Assembly (NCBI GenBank): GCA_008711295.1
Contig: VUYV01000046.1
Coordinates: forward strand, 665,997-729,996
Source of the DNA: Anarhynchus alexandrinus
Taxonomy: Eukaryota > Chordata > Aves > Charadriiformes > Charadriidae
Direction: 5' to 3'
Length of the DNA: 64,000 bases
Of this stretch, positions 45,000 through 57,896 are shown piece after piece. The translations under genes were made by a program, and so were the position numbers. The number at the start of each line of letters is the position of its first letter. Within the stretch, counting starts at the first letter, position 1. Under the pieces are notes generated by a model. That model worked only from the letters and a program-made list of their open reading frames with translations. It was not told the origin of the DNA and made no database searches.

Positions 45000-47900
45000 T
45001 AATCCCTATGTTGCACGCAAACGCTCCTTGGTCCATGTCCTTCAGTGAGTGACTAGTGACATTTCTTCTTTTGGGGAAAGGGACTTTCCTAATTCCACTC
45101 CAGGTGATTTCGGGAGGAGAAGCAACTTACTTCCTCAGAGCTGATGTCATGTCTCTCATTTGCTTTGAGACACCTTTCCCCATTAACCTTTAGATTTTGA
45201 TAAAATGTTGCTGAAGTGTGGCTCTCCCTTGCCTGCTAGAAGCAGGTTTCCGAAGAATATTTTCCCTTTTGAGCACAGAGAACAATAGCGTGAGTAGAGC
45301 CAGATTTTAATTTTTAACTTATGTAACCATAAAGCAATAGTGTTCTCAGTTGAAGCTGGCTACATTGAAAAGCAGCTCTATTTACACAGTCTTCAGACTC
45401 CTACAGTATGTCTCACTGCTGCTATTGAGAATTGGACTCACAGGGCAGCAACTGCAAATCATTTAATGTGAGACACTGCAACAAGAAGAAAAATCCTCAG
45501 CGGGGTTTCTGTTAGTACAATTTTTGTTTCCCCAGAGTGACGCTAAATTGCTCGTGACTTGAAATTTATTGCTACTTCTACAGGGGAAAAAATACAACTC
45601 AAAGCGTGTCGCTACACGTACAAAAAGCACCGATGCTGTGTTTGCTAGAAGAGACACCCCAGATGAAGGATTAAATTGCAATGGCATTGAAATGGAAATT
45701 CACCGGTCTTCGGAGAGGGTGTTATCTGTGTAAGCAGTTTGCCTGAAACTGGTCCTTTGAGAACACGTGACTAGTCTATACTTGAAAGGAGATAGAAATT
45801 TTGTTTCCAAGCTGCAGCCGTAACAGAATCCAGAATTCTGAAATTCTGCTAAAAAAGAGAAAACAAACAGATCTGTCTTCATGGGAAGCTCCCAAATGAA
45901 AATAAATCTGTTGTGTAAATACTGAAGAGTAAAGAAGTTGTACCAAATATATCCATTGGGAGGTGAGAAGAGAACTGGGGGGGGTGTGGAGTGATTTGGG
46001 GGAACTGTTTTTTCAGGTCTGATACTCCCTCCCACCCTCGATAGAGAGGGGTTGTTTCACGCTGCTCTGGTAGCTTTAATGGACACTGATTAAACTTGTG
46101 GACTTTTGTGCTCTCTTCATAAGAGGGTTTTTGGATATCAGCATCTCCAGGAAGGAGGACAAATACCTGGATTATTTTTGAGGAAGCTGAAGCAAAGACA
46201 AAGCATTACTGCACTTAAAGGTAACTTTAATACAAGTAACTGCAGAAGACAGTCTCTGTCCAGGGCATATGGAGGTGGAGGGGTGAAATGGCTGCAGGGC
46301 AAACATGTTACATCAGACAAGTGGGTGTCTGTTTGGTCTTCTGCATAAGGAATCTTACTGTTGGGATTTTTTAGGTGCTGCAGTCTTGTGGACTGAGGTG
46401 TTTGCTCATTTATATCCTGTGATGTTTGGATCTCAGTCATACAGGCAGTACCACAAGTAATTCATAAAGTTCTCATTCTGCACTTTCTCCTGAGTTGATG
46501 TTTCATCATATGGATATTTCCACCCCAAAAATTAAAATTGACCAAGATCAATCAAGATTTTACTTGTACATAAAAGCCGAATGAACAACCTCCATCCCCA
46601 AAAGCAGCGCTCGAGGACTGTGAGTGGCCTCTCTACTGCTGGCACTGGAGGTTTGGTGCATTACCCTGCAGCCTGGCTTTGCTTTACAGTGTTTGTGCAC
46701 ACAGAAAATCAGCCTTTAAGAATCAAATTACTCCATTAGGGCCGCAGTATGTGTACGTTAATCTTCCAGCCCTGACTTCTTGTGTGTTGAATTAATTTAA
46801 AAGCAAATCAAATAATTCATTGAGTTAAAATAATTTTTAAAGGCCCCCTGAGGACACTTATATTTGTGGGTTTCGACAGAAGTTTGGAACTGCCAAAAAC
46901 TATCCTGATATTTAATTTTTTTTAATTGGTTCAAGGAGAGAGTGTACCTTCTGTATTTTGTTATGGATTTTGACCCAAAAGGAGAATCGCCTGTAACCGC
47001 AGATAGGAAACCAGTGGTGGTGGTGATGCCACGAGAGCGCCTACTGAGCTGGTAGCTAGTTAGTTTGCTTCGCAGAAGTTGTGGGAAAGAAACTGTGTCA
47101 TTCTGTGTCTTTTCAAGGTGACCTTTTATGTTCAGCGGTATAGTGAAATTAATGATTTTTATGCTGTAACTTTCGGCACCGTCGCTAACTCTCTCTGAAC
47201 ATTTTGCAGAACGCTTTTCTTCTTTTGGGCCTGTTTAATTACCCGCGTCCTCATTTATATCTAGTTTCCAGTTTTGAACCTTTCATTTGTGGCTGTATTG
47301 ATGGTATGTGGCATTGTTTTTAATCATATAAAATAAAGATATATATGTGCATGCCTTTCAGTAACTCCTCAGCAGACAGAGCAGTGTTGTGCTAAGAAAT
47401 TTATAGTCCTTTCCTGTGATAGGTTAAGAAGAAATAACTCACATAGTTTCCTTATCGTGTTTGGGTTTGTTTTTTTCTGAAATTCCCACATAGTTGTGGT
47501 TTTGTCCTATTTCGACACAGAACTGTAATTCAAATGTAATTGATGTGAACTGTTGCTAAAATAAGATTTTAATTTTTAGCCTGAGAAAATCCCACCAAGA
47601 CATTACAATTTGGCATGTCCTGAGAATGCCAAGACTTACATGTTCTTTTATTAGTGAGTGACCAAAAATACTGGAAATAAAGTAGATTATGTTCCAGTTT
47701 GCCAATGCATGCATCCTCTCTGAAAAGTCCTCTCGATGTTTCCAAGGATTTCAGATAGTAGACTATTTATTAGAAAAAAATCCATTTACTTTTGAAGGAT
47801 TTTGATTTTACACGAGATTTTAATAACATATAGTTCCTCCCTTAAATATGTGTTATATGCAATGAATATAATAGTAAGTAGAAAAGGCTTTGCTTACACT

Positions 47901-48159
47901 TGCATTTTAGTGTGGTACAGTTGGTGCTTTCACAAAAAAAAAAAAAATCAGAGCACTGTGTTTTGTGTGCTTGAGAAGCCCCACCATACCAGGAGCATGA
48001 AACACATTTGACGATGATCTGTCATCACAGTCAGTCACTGTTCAGCTTCAAGGCTTGAAAAATATACTCACAAGTGACCACTTCTTCAGCTAAAGCTGAA
48101 ATCCTAGATCTCCAATTTCCCAAAGGCTTCATTTTCTGACACAGTCTTACACTGCACAA

Positions 48160-48510
48160 GAGCGTTAAGTAGCGCCTTTCTAGCTACACACTCTCCCTCG
48201 CCACGTTCGCCTTGGGGTCTTCTCAGCCAAGTGGATGCCTTGAGGGTTTTTCCCCCTCCTGCCCATCTCCCTGTTGTATGTACGTCCTCCACACAGTCGT
48301 GCTGCAACGAGTGCCAGAAATGTTCTCCAGAAACGCGCGCTGAGCAACGCAGCACCCACCGCCCAGTTAACAGCCCCTTTAGCTGCCTCTCGGAAAGGAT
48401 TGTTTCCCGTCCAGCCCAGGAAGCTCTGCATATGTAATGGAGCGCCCAGTGTCAGGGCAGGAGAATCATCTGGAGGAGTCTCTGCGGTTTTCGGAAGGGT
48501 GACCATGGAG
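48160..48510. other. GC-richer unique segment
   Basis: About 350 bp has clearly more G+C and CpG than the flanking intron and overlapping ORFs on both strands (up to 108 codons, minus strand). No family is recognised. It directly abuts the 3' end of the CR1 copy at 48513. It could be an old unrecognised repeat or a small intronic regulatory element; the sequence does not decide. Confidence 0.35.
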
Positions 48511-48512
48511 GT

Positions 48513-49062
48513 ATAGAGTCATAGAATCATAGAATGGTTTAGGTTGGAAAGGACCTTGAAGATCATCGAGTTCCAACCCCCCTGCCATAGGCAGGGACAC
48601 CTCCCACTAGACCAGGTTGCCCAAGGCCACGTCCAGCCTGGCCTTGAACACCTCCAGGGATGGGGCCTCAACAACCTCTCTGGGCAACCTGTTCCAGTGC
48701 CTNCAGGCTGAACAGCCCCAACTCCTTCAGCCTCTCCTCATAGGAGAGGTGCTCCAGCCCTCGGATCATCCTCGTGGCCCTCCTCTGGACACGCTCCAAC
48801 AGGTCCATGTCCTTCTTATGTTGGGGACTCCAGAGCTGGATGCAGTACTCCAGGTGGGGTCTCACGAGAGTGGAGCAGAGGGGCAGAATCCCCTCCCTCG
48901 CCCTGCTGGCCACACTTCTTTTGATGCAGCCCAGGATACGGTTGGCTTTCTGGCCTGCGATGGCACATTGCTGGTCATGTTGAGCTTCTCGTCAATCAGC
49001 ACACCCAGGTCCTTCTCCTCAGTGCTGCTCTCCAGCCATTCCCCGCCCAGCCTGGCTATAGC
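48513..49062 (-). mobile_element. CR1 LINE 3' fragment with an assembly gap
   Basis: The + strand begins ATAGAGTCATAGAATCATAGA, the complement of the terminal octamers, followed by the usual 3' UTR and ORF2 tail. At 48703 a single N replaces about 200 bp of expected ORF2 sequence: before it the tail reads back to the WNRLP region, after it the text resumes at [12 protein letters not shown]. Upstream the frame reads [20 protein letters not shown], then [20 protein letters not shown] with frameshifts. The 5' limit near 49062 is approximate. Confidence 0.9.
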
Positions 49063-52000
49063 AGGGACTGGAAAGATGGACAGGTCTGCTTTGGAGCTGT
49101 AAAATGGTGTGTAAGGTACGGAACAGGTCAGTTTTGGTGTAAGGCTTCTTTTTGACCTAGAGAATGTTGTGTTAAACACATCTGAAGGATCTCAGTATTA
49201 AAAATTCAGCAATGCATTGATAAGTAATGCCAGCACGACGGGCTAAAACTAAAGCTCTTGCCACTGTAGAAGCATAAGAATTGCTGCTAAATAATACTTA
49301 AAAAGACAGTGGGAGTTGGATCTTAGATATCACCTTTACTGTAAAATAGTTTGTTTTTTGAAATTTCCACAGCTGCACAAATGAATAAATCAGAATATCA
49401 TTTACTGAAATGGGAGTGGTTAGAATTTATTAGAACACAGTCAAGTAACTAGAAATATGTTTGGGCCTCCTCTTAGTCATTGGGCTACAAAGACTAAGTC
49501 TGCATTTAATATTTGTCTGTTGTTTTTTGTGTTACTTACTATCTGAGTTTTGATGGGGCAGAAGGAGGAAAATGTTTGGAGTAGTTGAAAGGGTTTGTGT
49601 TTATGGACCACTAAATATTTTCGGTCCTCATTTCTAAGATGTAAATACACAAGTTGCCGAGATGCAGGTGGGTTGTGTGGCTCTACAGACTGCTCCTGAA
49701 CCCTCTGGTTTGCCATTACCTGTTGGCACGTGGCGTCTTCATTCTCAGATCAGGTTCTTGGAGATGCCTGGGCAACACTGCTGCCTTCCATGGCTTCCCT
49801 TGCATGGGGGCAGTCAACACCACTCAGTATCTTTGTTGGCAATGTATGAAGCGAGTGTTTGTCAAGTTAATTATACTCATTTTAGTAATATTTTGTGTGT
49901 ATTTACAACCTTGCTGTGAAACGATTCTCAGACTGTAGCTGGGTGGTTGTGTACTGGTCATGTACGGGATGTCCTGAAGTCCACTCATACGCTGCGCGTT
50001 TGCTGCTGGTGGTGGTGACGTGGGTGATTGAAGGGTTGCTGTGATGTGAAATTGTACAACTGGGCATTTGGAGAGTTTGAGATGCTGGAAGAGAGGAGGA
50101 TGTTGTTAGTAAGACAAGGAGGGAAGGAGATGGATATTATGTCTGTTAATTTAACTTTTTTCTTATAATACTAGAAAAAAATGTCATTTGGACTAGTGTG
50201 TATTTTTGTGCTTCTGAATCTTTTAAACTGCTCAGTATTTCATGATCTTCAGAGTCTGGTTTAGGGTTCATTTCTGGAGTAATAAGTTGTTAACAGTGCA
50301 AAGAGCATTAAAGACACCTGTGATAAAATAGTCTTTGACTATTTCCAAAGACTTTAAGCATATCCCTGGCTAGAAATGAACATGAAATGAAGGCGAACAT
50401 GAGTGTAATAGAAATGTAGTCAGTCATATGGTTACAATAAATAAGGACATTTGCTTTAGCTTAAAAATATAATGAGAATCATTACTTACTTGAGATATCT
50501 AATGGTGTATTTAACATACCCATATCAAATGAGACTTTAATCAGAAAAAAAGCCTTCATCATAATTAAGTAAATGAACTAGAGATTCATCAGGGGTAGCT
50601 TTCATCATCAGATTTGTCACGCGTTCCCGGAGAGACATTGGGAAACCGCTTGCTTGTGTCTGCTTCGGTTCTTCAGGCTTAAGATGGGGTTAAATATTTC
50701 CCTGTCTCGTATGATTTGTCTATTTTTAATCTGCGAGTTCTTTCAGGCAGCGACTGTCTCTGGCTGTGCCTCACTCAGTCTGCAGCAGCCTGAGTGAAAA
50801 TCCAAAGTGTAAGCCCTTCGGACAGAGTACCAGCAGGATTGGAGTATTTTTAATGATAGGAGATCAATGTTAGTGTATCTTTGCAAGTTCCCTCTGCCCT
50901 GCTGGCTTTTTGGGGTCACGTAGCAGGATGTGGGAGTTGGAATTGTTCTTTAGTGCTTTTAGAAAAAAAGAAGGAAAGCGGTCTGGAGTAGCTTTAAACA
51001 ACAAACAGATATATTTGTTCCCCGAAACTGACCCTGAAAGAACATGGGGTCAGTTCAGTTACAGTCAGTGTTCACACGCCTGCATTGCTCTGAATAAAAT
51101 AGTTTCATTCTCATACTGTGTGTGTCCATTTTAGGTATATATACATACAGACATGGGAAGGAGGTTGCATTTACACTGATGTAGATATGTGTTTTATCCA
51201 CTTTCATTAACTCCTCATCCACTCTTGTAGGAGAGTGAATTGAAGAGTCAGATAAATCCTCTTTGTTTTTATGTGCCTGAATTAGTGCACTGGAAAAGCC
51301 CTCTCATTTTGCTGAACTTGGGTCTTCAGAGTTAACCTTTGTTCCGCACCCCCTCTTCCTTTGTCTTTCCACGTAATAAATGTTGTCCTCGAAGAATAAA
51401 TCTATAACGTAGCTGGATTTGCTGGGGAAAAGAGAAAAATGACCGGTTTCTGTGTGAAAAAAAAAAAAAATTGGTGTGGTCTTATTTTTACTTTTTAAAA
51501 CAACCGAGCCCTGGGTTCCTATATCTCCCTCAAAACATATAAAATAGAAATTTGTTTGTTGCTTGTATCAGGAGAATAGTGCATCTGGATGTCTTTATTA
51601 GCTTTCTGTATCCAAATGCAGTGTTTAAAGAGCTCCAGTAATTGGCCCCATTTGCGGGCTTGGAGAGGGAGCCAAGTACATATAAGCCGTCCGCAGGCAG
51701 GAAGCGGGAATTAATGCGCAGCGCTTCTCATCCCGTGGTTGAAATTCTGCTGTTGGGAAGCAAACCATTTTTTTAAACAAAAACAAACAAACAACTTTTG
51801 CCGCCTTTGAGGAAATTAAAATGCAGGTTTTCCAATGTTGTGTTAGGGAAACGGTACTACCAATATTTCTAACGGGCGTTTTTACACGTGCGCTGAGACG
51901 GGGGTGGTTGAGCAGCAGTGGAGAAGGCTGCCGGGAGCTGCGGTGGCAGAAGCGCGTGGTCGCAGCAGCGGGGGTGTATAGACGGGGATGAAATGACATC

Positions 52001-52116
52001 TGTGTTTGTCAGTGTACATTTTTAACGGTGTTTTCCTGTCTTGAAAATGATTTTAAGCCTGGGTCGCGTGAATCGGTAAGCAGGGTACAGAATGACGTTT
52101 TTCATTTCTGTTTCAG

Positions 52117-52179
52117 AAACCCGATGTGCGGCTCTCCAGAAGCAGCATCGACCGAGAGGATGGAGGTCTCCAGGGCCCA
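52117..52179 (+). CDS. PTK2: PTK2 (FAK) exon with S843
   Basis: This 63-nt exon (acceptor CATTTCTGTTTCAG, donor GTAAGT) encodes K834 to P854: KPDVRLSRSSIDREDGGLQ, then GP. S843 is the known phosphoserine of the RxxS-type motif. Two residues differ from the usual FAK sequence: G842 is S (SRSSID instead of SRGSID), and the usual S in EDGSLQG is G. Phase 0 on both sides. Confidence 0.96.
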
Positions 52180-55145
52180 GTAAGTATGTGTGGGATCTTT
52201 TCAGCTCCCACCTCTTTCTCTGGTTTCCTGGTCGGACATGTTGTACGCTGTCTTGATTAGGGGAGAGGATTTAAAGTTTTCGCTAAATGTTTCCACTGTT
52301 ATTACATGGTCGTACAACTTTCCAAGAGGCTCGGCTTCGGTGGGAGCAGCAGCTGTGGCAAAAGTGTTCATGTAGCAGTTTGGGGGATTTCGCATTTGAT
52401 GGGGTTTTTTTCTCCCCTTGAAGCTGCCGTTGAAACAAACACTAAAATGTTTCCGCAAATATGTTGCAAGAATTTTTAAATGTTCATGTGCTGTATATGT
52501 ATAATTGGGCCTTTTATTTAAAAATGTGAATAGTTTTCTGAAAGTCCTGTCAACAGGAAGCAGGATTAAAATAGCTTTTGCAGTTGTTTAAGTATCTGAA
52601 GGGTTTTCTTACAAGGAATGTAAATGTTACTGTTGTATTACCCAGAAATCTGTTTGGGGTAGATGATCCGCTATGAAACAAATGGAATAAACCCCATAGC
52701 CATTCATTTATTGCCAGACAACAGCTGCAGCCGTGGTATTCTTTCTTACTGGCTTAACTCCTGTCTGTTTAACTAAAAAAGGCTCTCCCATTGTTTAAGT
52801 TGCCACCGGAATCTCTGAATCATACTGATCGAAAGGAGGGGTTCGGCCAGGGAGTGTTAATGATAGAAACCTGATGTTCATCTACTCTTTGTCCCCACCT
52901 TTAAAATACTTAAGTTAATATTTTAAATTCACTTTTCCTAGTTCATTTGGGATGCGATTGTAAACTAGTTTGGCTTCAGTATTTCTTCACTACCTAAGAA
53001 TTTTGGGACTCTTCCTGCATTTGCAGCCAAAGTACAATCATGAATGAGTATATTAATGACACACTGCAGCACGGGCTCTAGAGAGACTCGTGTCTGGAAG
53101 CTGCAAAGATTTTTTCCATGAAATTGGAGAACACTATTAGTTATCGTTATGTCTTTGCTTTTGTTGCATCTTTATATAAAGAGCAAGTAAAGTATTGCTG
53201 CATTTTGTGCTACTAATGAAGATGCTTTGAGATAACCTGGAGATTTTGAAGTCATGTCAGAGGTTTGATTCAGGTGGCGGTCGGTGGCAGACAGTTTAAA
53301 GCACAGCTCCTTCTCTGACTGCTGCTTGATTTCAGCAGGACTGCCTGGGATTAGAATAAAAAATACAACACCCAGAGCTCAAAGTGCTTGTAGGGGAAGT
53401 CCTGTCTTCCCAGATGAGGTAGTAGAATTTCACACCCCATTTGAAAGAGTGTGAAGAAAATACTTAGTGATCATTGACGAAATGAGTTTTAAAGGAGACC
53501 CTAATTCGCGATAACTACATTTCTAGTTCCAGAATTTGATTTTGCATTTTTATAGTTGTTAATACATTCGGAACATAACTCTGACTGACTTCGTTTGCAG
53601 CGGGAAATGTCTAATTCTTCTGTGAGTCATTCTCAGTTTCTCATTGAGAGGATGAGAAGTAGGCAGTAGTCATTTCTAGAAGAACTACGATTAAATAATT
53701 GTCCCGTGTAACACAGAGATTTCTGTGACAGCAGTGAGGACAGAATCCAGTTCACAGAGGTGTCATGTCTTCTCCCCCCCCCTCCCCCCCGCAAAGTGAC
53801 TTTTTATTTGAGTCGTCATTGTGGTAGTTGGAGCGGGAGCAGCTCTGGTTCCTGCTCACAGCAGCAGCATCTGCGCAGTTCAGGGACGCTGGGAGGGAGA
53901 AGGAGTAATAACATGATCCTCTTCTTGGATGTGGTGGTACAAATGAAAAGTTATCATACCCTTTTTAATAGCTCCTAACTGGTGAGCACGTGGCTGTATA
54001 ACTTTGTGCACATTCTTTTGACACATACTTTTAATACGCAATTTTCTGGAAGTCAAAATGCAAGAATTGTTTTTGTGGAATTTTACTCTCCTCCTTCTCT
54101 TCGCCCCTTTCTTTCCCCCCCGGGTTGTCAGATTTGAAATAGTTAGGTTAACAACACAAATCAAAGTTAATGACGTGACTGATGGTGCTGGCAGAAAGCA
54201 GATTTTTTTCTAACTAGAGAGGGCAACTTTAGGACAGTGTGAGAAGATCGGCCAGTGGATTTCTGAGGTTTGTAGTGACAGCTTTGGATCTTTGATTTCT
54301 ACTCCTGGTTCCTGAAAGTGAAATTTGATTTTTTTTTTTCAAGTCTGTAGTTACAGACTTGGAGTAGGCAGGGTGAATATGCTTCTTTATGTCCAGCCAT
54401 CACGTTTCTGCTCTAAAGTACTGATAGAACATCATCTACGAAACTTAGAGATTTCTCCCTATGCAGTACTTTTTTGTGTGACCTTACTTTCTTGACACAG
54501 TTTTCCATAGCAAACTGATAGAAATGAGCTTGAAGTAGAGTTAGTGTGGGAATTTTCATTTCATACAGTTAAAATTTGAAAAATTTTTGAGCAGCTGAAA
54601 GCCGGCCTCATGACGTGCTGGGCAACATTAGCCATAGGAGCCATTGTCAATAGTAAGTGTACTGCTATTGTCCCTGTTACCTGAGCGTGCTTCTGAAAAC
54701 AGACAATGTGAGACATTCAACAGTTGCTTGAAAGGTCAGAAAAGAAAGTTTATGAATTAACATTCTTAGATGGCGATTTATGATAGCATTATCCAGAGCT
54801 GAAGGTGAATTAAAGCAAATACTGTGTTTTCGTACCATTGAAAGTGTTGAAAGTACCCATTTCAAAGTGTTGAAAAAGCAGCTTCCTTAGGTCTGACGCA
54901 AAGAAGTATTCTGACTTCGGAGAAAATGGTCTTTGCTTTATAAATAAATGCCTTCTTGAGAGTTTCAGTACTAGACCTATTAAATTCTAACTGCCTCCAG
55001 TGTTTTACTTTGCAATGGAAACTCCTTTATACAGATACGCTTGCATAAAATGTGACTCTCTTGGGATTGTAAAGCTTTTTATGGCTTGACAACTGCAAGT
55101 TTTGTGTAAAGCATTGATTTGGTTGTGACCAAATAGATTTTTGTC

Positions 55146-57225
55146 TCATAGAATGCTAGAATATCTCAAGTTGGAAGGTACTCATAAGGATAATGGAGTC
55201 CAACTCCTTGCTCCTCGCAGGACTACCTAAAACTAAACAATATGACTAAGAGCGTCGTCCAGGTGCTCTGTTAACTCTGACAACAGGTTTGGGGCTGTGA
55301 CCGCTTCCCTGGGGAGCCTGTTCCAGGGACCGACCACCCTCTCGGTGAAGAACCTTTTCCTAATGTCCAATCTGAACTTGCCCTGACGCAGCTTCGCTCC
55401 ATTCCCTCGTGTCCTATCGCTGGTGACCAGAGAGAGGAAATCAGCACCTCCCCCTCCACTGCCCCCCTTGAGGAAGGTGTAGACTGCCATGAGGTCACCC
55501 CTCAGCCTTCTCCAAGCTGAACAAGCAAAGTGACCTCAGCTGCTCCCCCTAAGTCTTCCCCTCAAGGACTTTCACCATCTTGGTCGCCCTCCTCTGGACA
55601 CCCTCTGATAGTCTCATGTCCTTTTTATATTGAGGTGCCCAAAACTGCACATAGTACTCGAGGTGGGGCTGCACCAGTGTGGTGTAAAGCGGGACAGTCG
55701 CCTCCCTCGACCGGCCAGCTGTGCTGTGCTTGATGCACCCCAGGACACGGTTGGTCCTTTTGGCTGCTGGGGCACACCCTTGACTCATATTCAACTTGCC
55801 ACCGACCCAAACCCCCAGATCTCTTTCCACAGAGCTGCTTTCCAGCCTCTGGTCTCCCAATTNCAGAGCTGCTCTCCAGCCTCTCGTCTCCCAATTCTTA
55901 TGCATAACCAGGATTACCCCGTCCCAGGTGGAGAACCCTGCAATTGCTTGCGTTGAATTTCATATGGTTAGTGATTGCTGAGCTCTCTAGCCTGTCCAGG
56001 TCTCTCTGTAACACCTCTCTACCCTCAAAGGAGTCCACAGCTCCTCCTAGTTTAGTATCGTGGGCAAACTTACTTAGTGTACATTCAATTCCTGTCTCCA
56101 GATCATTTATAAAAACAGAAAGAGCACCGGCCCTAAAATTGAGCCCTGGGGAATCCCACTAGTGACTGACCCGCAGCCTGATGTAACTCCATTTACCATA
56201 ACCCTTTGAGCCCGACCCGTCAGCCAATTGCTCACTCAACGTATTATGGACTTGTGTAGCTGTGTGCTGGGCACTGTGTCCAGAAGGATACTGTGAGAGA
56301 CAATATCAAAAGCTTTGCTAAAATCCAAAACTAGTACCACATCTACTGGCTTCCTTTGGTCATTTAGATGGGGTTTGATGAAGAGCACAGGCTGGCTCAG
56401 CCTTGGCAACACCTCCAACCTAGATGGACCATCGTTCTTGTCATTGTTTGGTTCTATTTGCAGACCCTCATACCTACTATGTGAGGGCACCTGGGAAGGT
56501 GGGGTGGTCACAGGGGAGATGCTCCTGCTGCGCCAAGCAGGAACTTGTCACCGTTCCCCCTGTCCCTTAAGTTGCCATCCTCTGCCGGGTGGGGAGAGGA
56601 CAGGGAAACCTCCGTATCATGTGTCCTGTCCACCTGACAGGTCTGTCCCAGGGATGGTAGGGTGCAGTTCCATAGTCTGTCTCCCTCTCAGACTCCCTGA
56701 TAGTCCTCAACCTACTCCCCTCCTCCCGGAGCTCTGTCACCAAGCGGAGGAGTTCCCCTCCTTGGGAACTGCTCACTGCTGCCATGAGAGCCAGGCACAG
56801 CCTGCAGCCTGACACCGGGGTGGCAGCACGTTCCTGTCAGAGCCCTGTCTGGGAAACTGCCTCGGTCATGGCGGGTGCAGAGTTTAGAGGGGACATGGCC
56901 TTCTGCCAGGTGGATACCATCACTCTGCAGTCGAGCCGGCAGAGTTACAGCGCCCTTCCTGCTCAAACTGCCTGTTTGCCCACCCTGTTCAAAGTTCTCC
57001 TGGCTGGTAGCACTCCCTGGGGGGTTCTTTTATAGGTGTGGGGGCTTGGCCACCTTTGCTCCTGGCCCTGCCCAGGTGTCTTCAGCCGTTGTGGTGTGAG
57101 CTGTGGGCTCCTGGTGGGTCTCAGCTCCCGTGAGGTTCCCCCAGTTCAGGAACTCCCCCTGTGCACTGCACCAGAGTGCTCTGCTGCCGATCGTGCCGCT
57201 GCTCCCCTCGGTGACTGAGGTTGGC
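55146..57225 (-). mobile_element. CR1-family LINE, both ends retained, internally deleted
   Basis: Read on the minus strand, the 5' part (57225 back to about 56400) holds a GC-rich 5' region and ORF1 (coiled-coil-like ELLRLVTELREEGSRLRTIR, later LQIEPNNDKNDGPSRLEVLP). It then passes directly into the reverse transcriptase core of ORF2 (KPVDVVLVLDFSKAFDIVSH, compare YLDFSKAFD) and continues to the ORF2 tail and a 3' end near 55146. The esterase block, the endonuclease and the N-terminal half of reverse transcriptase are missing. An N with a flanking near-duplicate lies at 55863. The 3' end differs from the other CR1 copies here (TCATAGAATGCTAGAATATC), so it is another, older subfamily. Confidence 0.85.
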
Positions 57226-57544
57226 GTGAAGTTTTTCTAAATATAATTACCAAGGAAAGTCACTTCAATCTGTTATTCAATACTTCCAGATGAATGTGCA
57301 AATTGAGCTGGACTAAGAGCTTTGCAGCAAAACCAAAAAGTAAACCAGGTTAGAAATCTGTTGCCATTATGGAAACCAGCAGTGCGGAAACTCCTTGGTC
57401 TTCTAATTGGTGCGCCACCAGCCTTCACCACTGTGACTCCTACAGTTTGATCTCTGAATCACTCTGATCTCACTAAAAATAATTGTGACTATATCACCAC
57501 ATTTGATTAATACTGACAGATAAACTGTAATGTAGAGGCCAGGG

Positions 57545-57726
57545 CTGTCGTGGCTTTAAACTGGAAGAGGGCAGGTTTAGATTAAACATTAGGAAGAAAT
57601 TTTTCACTTTAAGGGTGGTGAGGCACTGGAACAGGTTGCCCAGAGAGGTTGTTGAGGCCCCATCCCTGGAGGTGCTCAAGGCCAGGCNATCTTCAAGGTC
57701 CCTTCCAACCTAAACCATTCTATGAA
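57545..57726 (+). mobile_element. CR1 LINE short 3' fragment with an assembly gap
   Basis: A + strand copy of the last part of CR1: ACTGGAAGAGGGCAGGTTTA to GAGGTGCTCAAGGCCAGGC, then N at 57688, then ATCTTCAAGGTCCCTTCCAA and CCTAAACCATTCTATGA. About 70 bp that normally separate these blocks are missing at the N. The terminal octamers are reduced to one. Confidence 0.9.
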
Positions 57727-57896
57727 AATTATTTTCTTACTGCATGTTAGGAGCTTAGCTACTGACGGTGAATAGGGACGTGTTTTTAACTGTTGGGAAT
57801 TGTGCTGAGAACTGGCTACTCGCTGTGTTTGAGACTGTGCTGATGAAAGTTGTGAGCACTGTAATAACCAGTCTAAATGTATGTTTTATTTTCTAG

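Larger units (their letters stand above)
42356..52116 (+). other. PTK2: PTK2 intron, rest of 9.9 kb
   Basis: The largest intron in the window. It is mostly unique AT-rich sequence. CR1 3' fragments on the minus strand lie at 44722-44999 and 48513-49062. A GC-richer segment (about 48160-48510) directly adjoins the second. Another short GC-richer stretch with a TATAAG lies at 51655-51980. No host gene is recognised. Confidence 0.65.
52180..57896 (+). other. PTK2: PTK2 intron, 5.7 kb, with CR1 copies
   Basis: The first 2.9 kb is unique AT-rich sequence with a C-run at about 53773-53790. From 55146 to 57225 there is an internally deleted CR1 on the minus strand, and at 57545-57726 a short CR1 3' end on the + strand. 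The remainder shows nothing recognisable. Acceptor TGTTTTATTTTCTAG. Confidence 0.7.

Noticed and set aside
48180..48506. 108-codon minus-strand ORF in the GC-richer segment
   Set aside because: Overlapping ORFs in several frames are expected at this GC content; no recognisable protein and no splice context.
51655..52080. TATAAG and CpG-richer sequence just before the S843 exon as an internal promoter
   Set aside because: The only good donor (GTAAG at 52076) lies about 40 bp from the next acceptor, too close to splice; evidence is too thin to list.
56315..56812. 165-codon + strand ORF
   Set aside because: Antisense to the CR1 ORF1 and reverse transcriptase of the minus-strand element.
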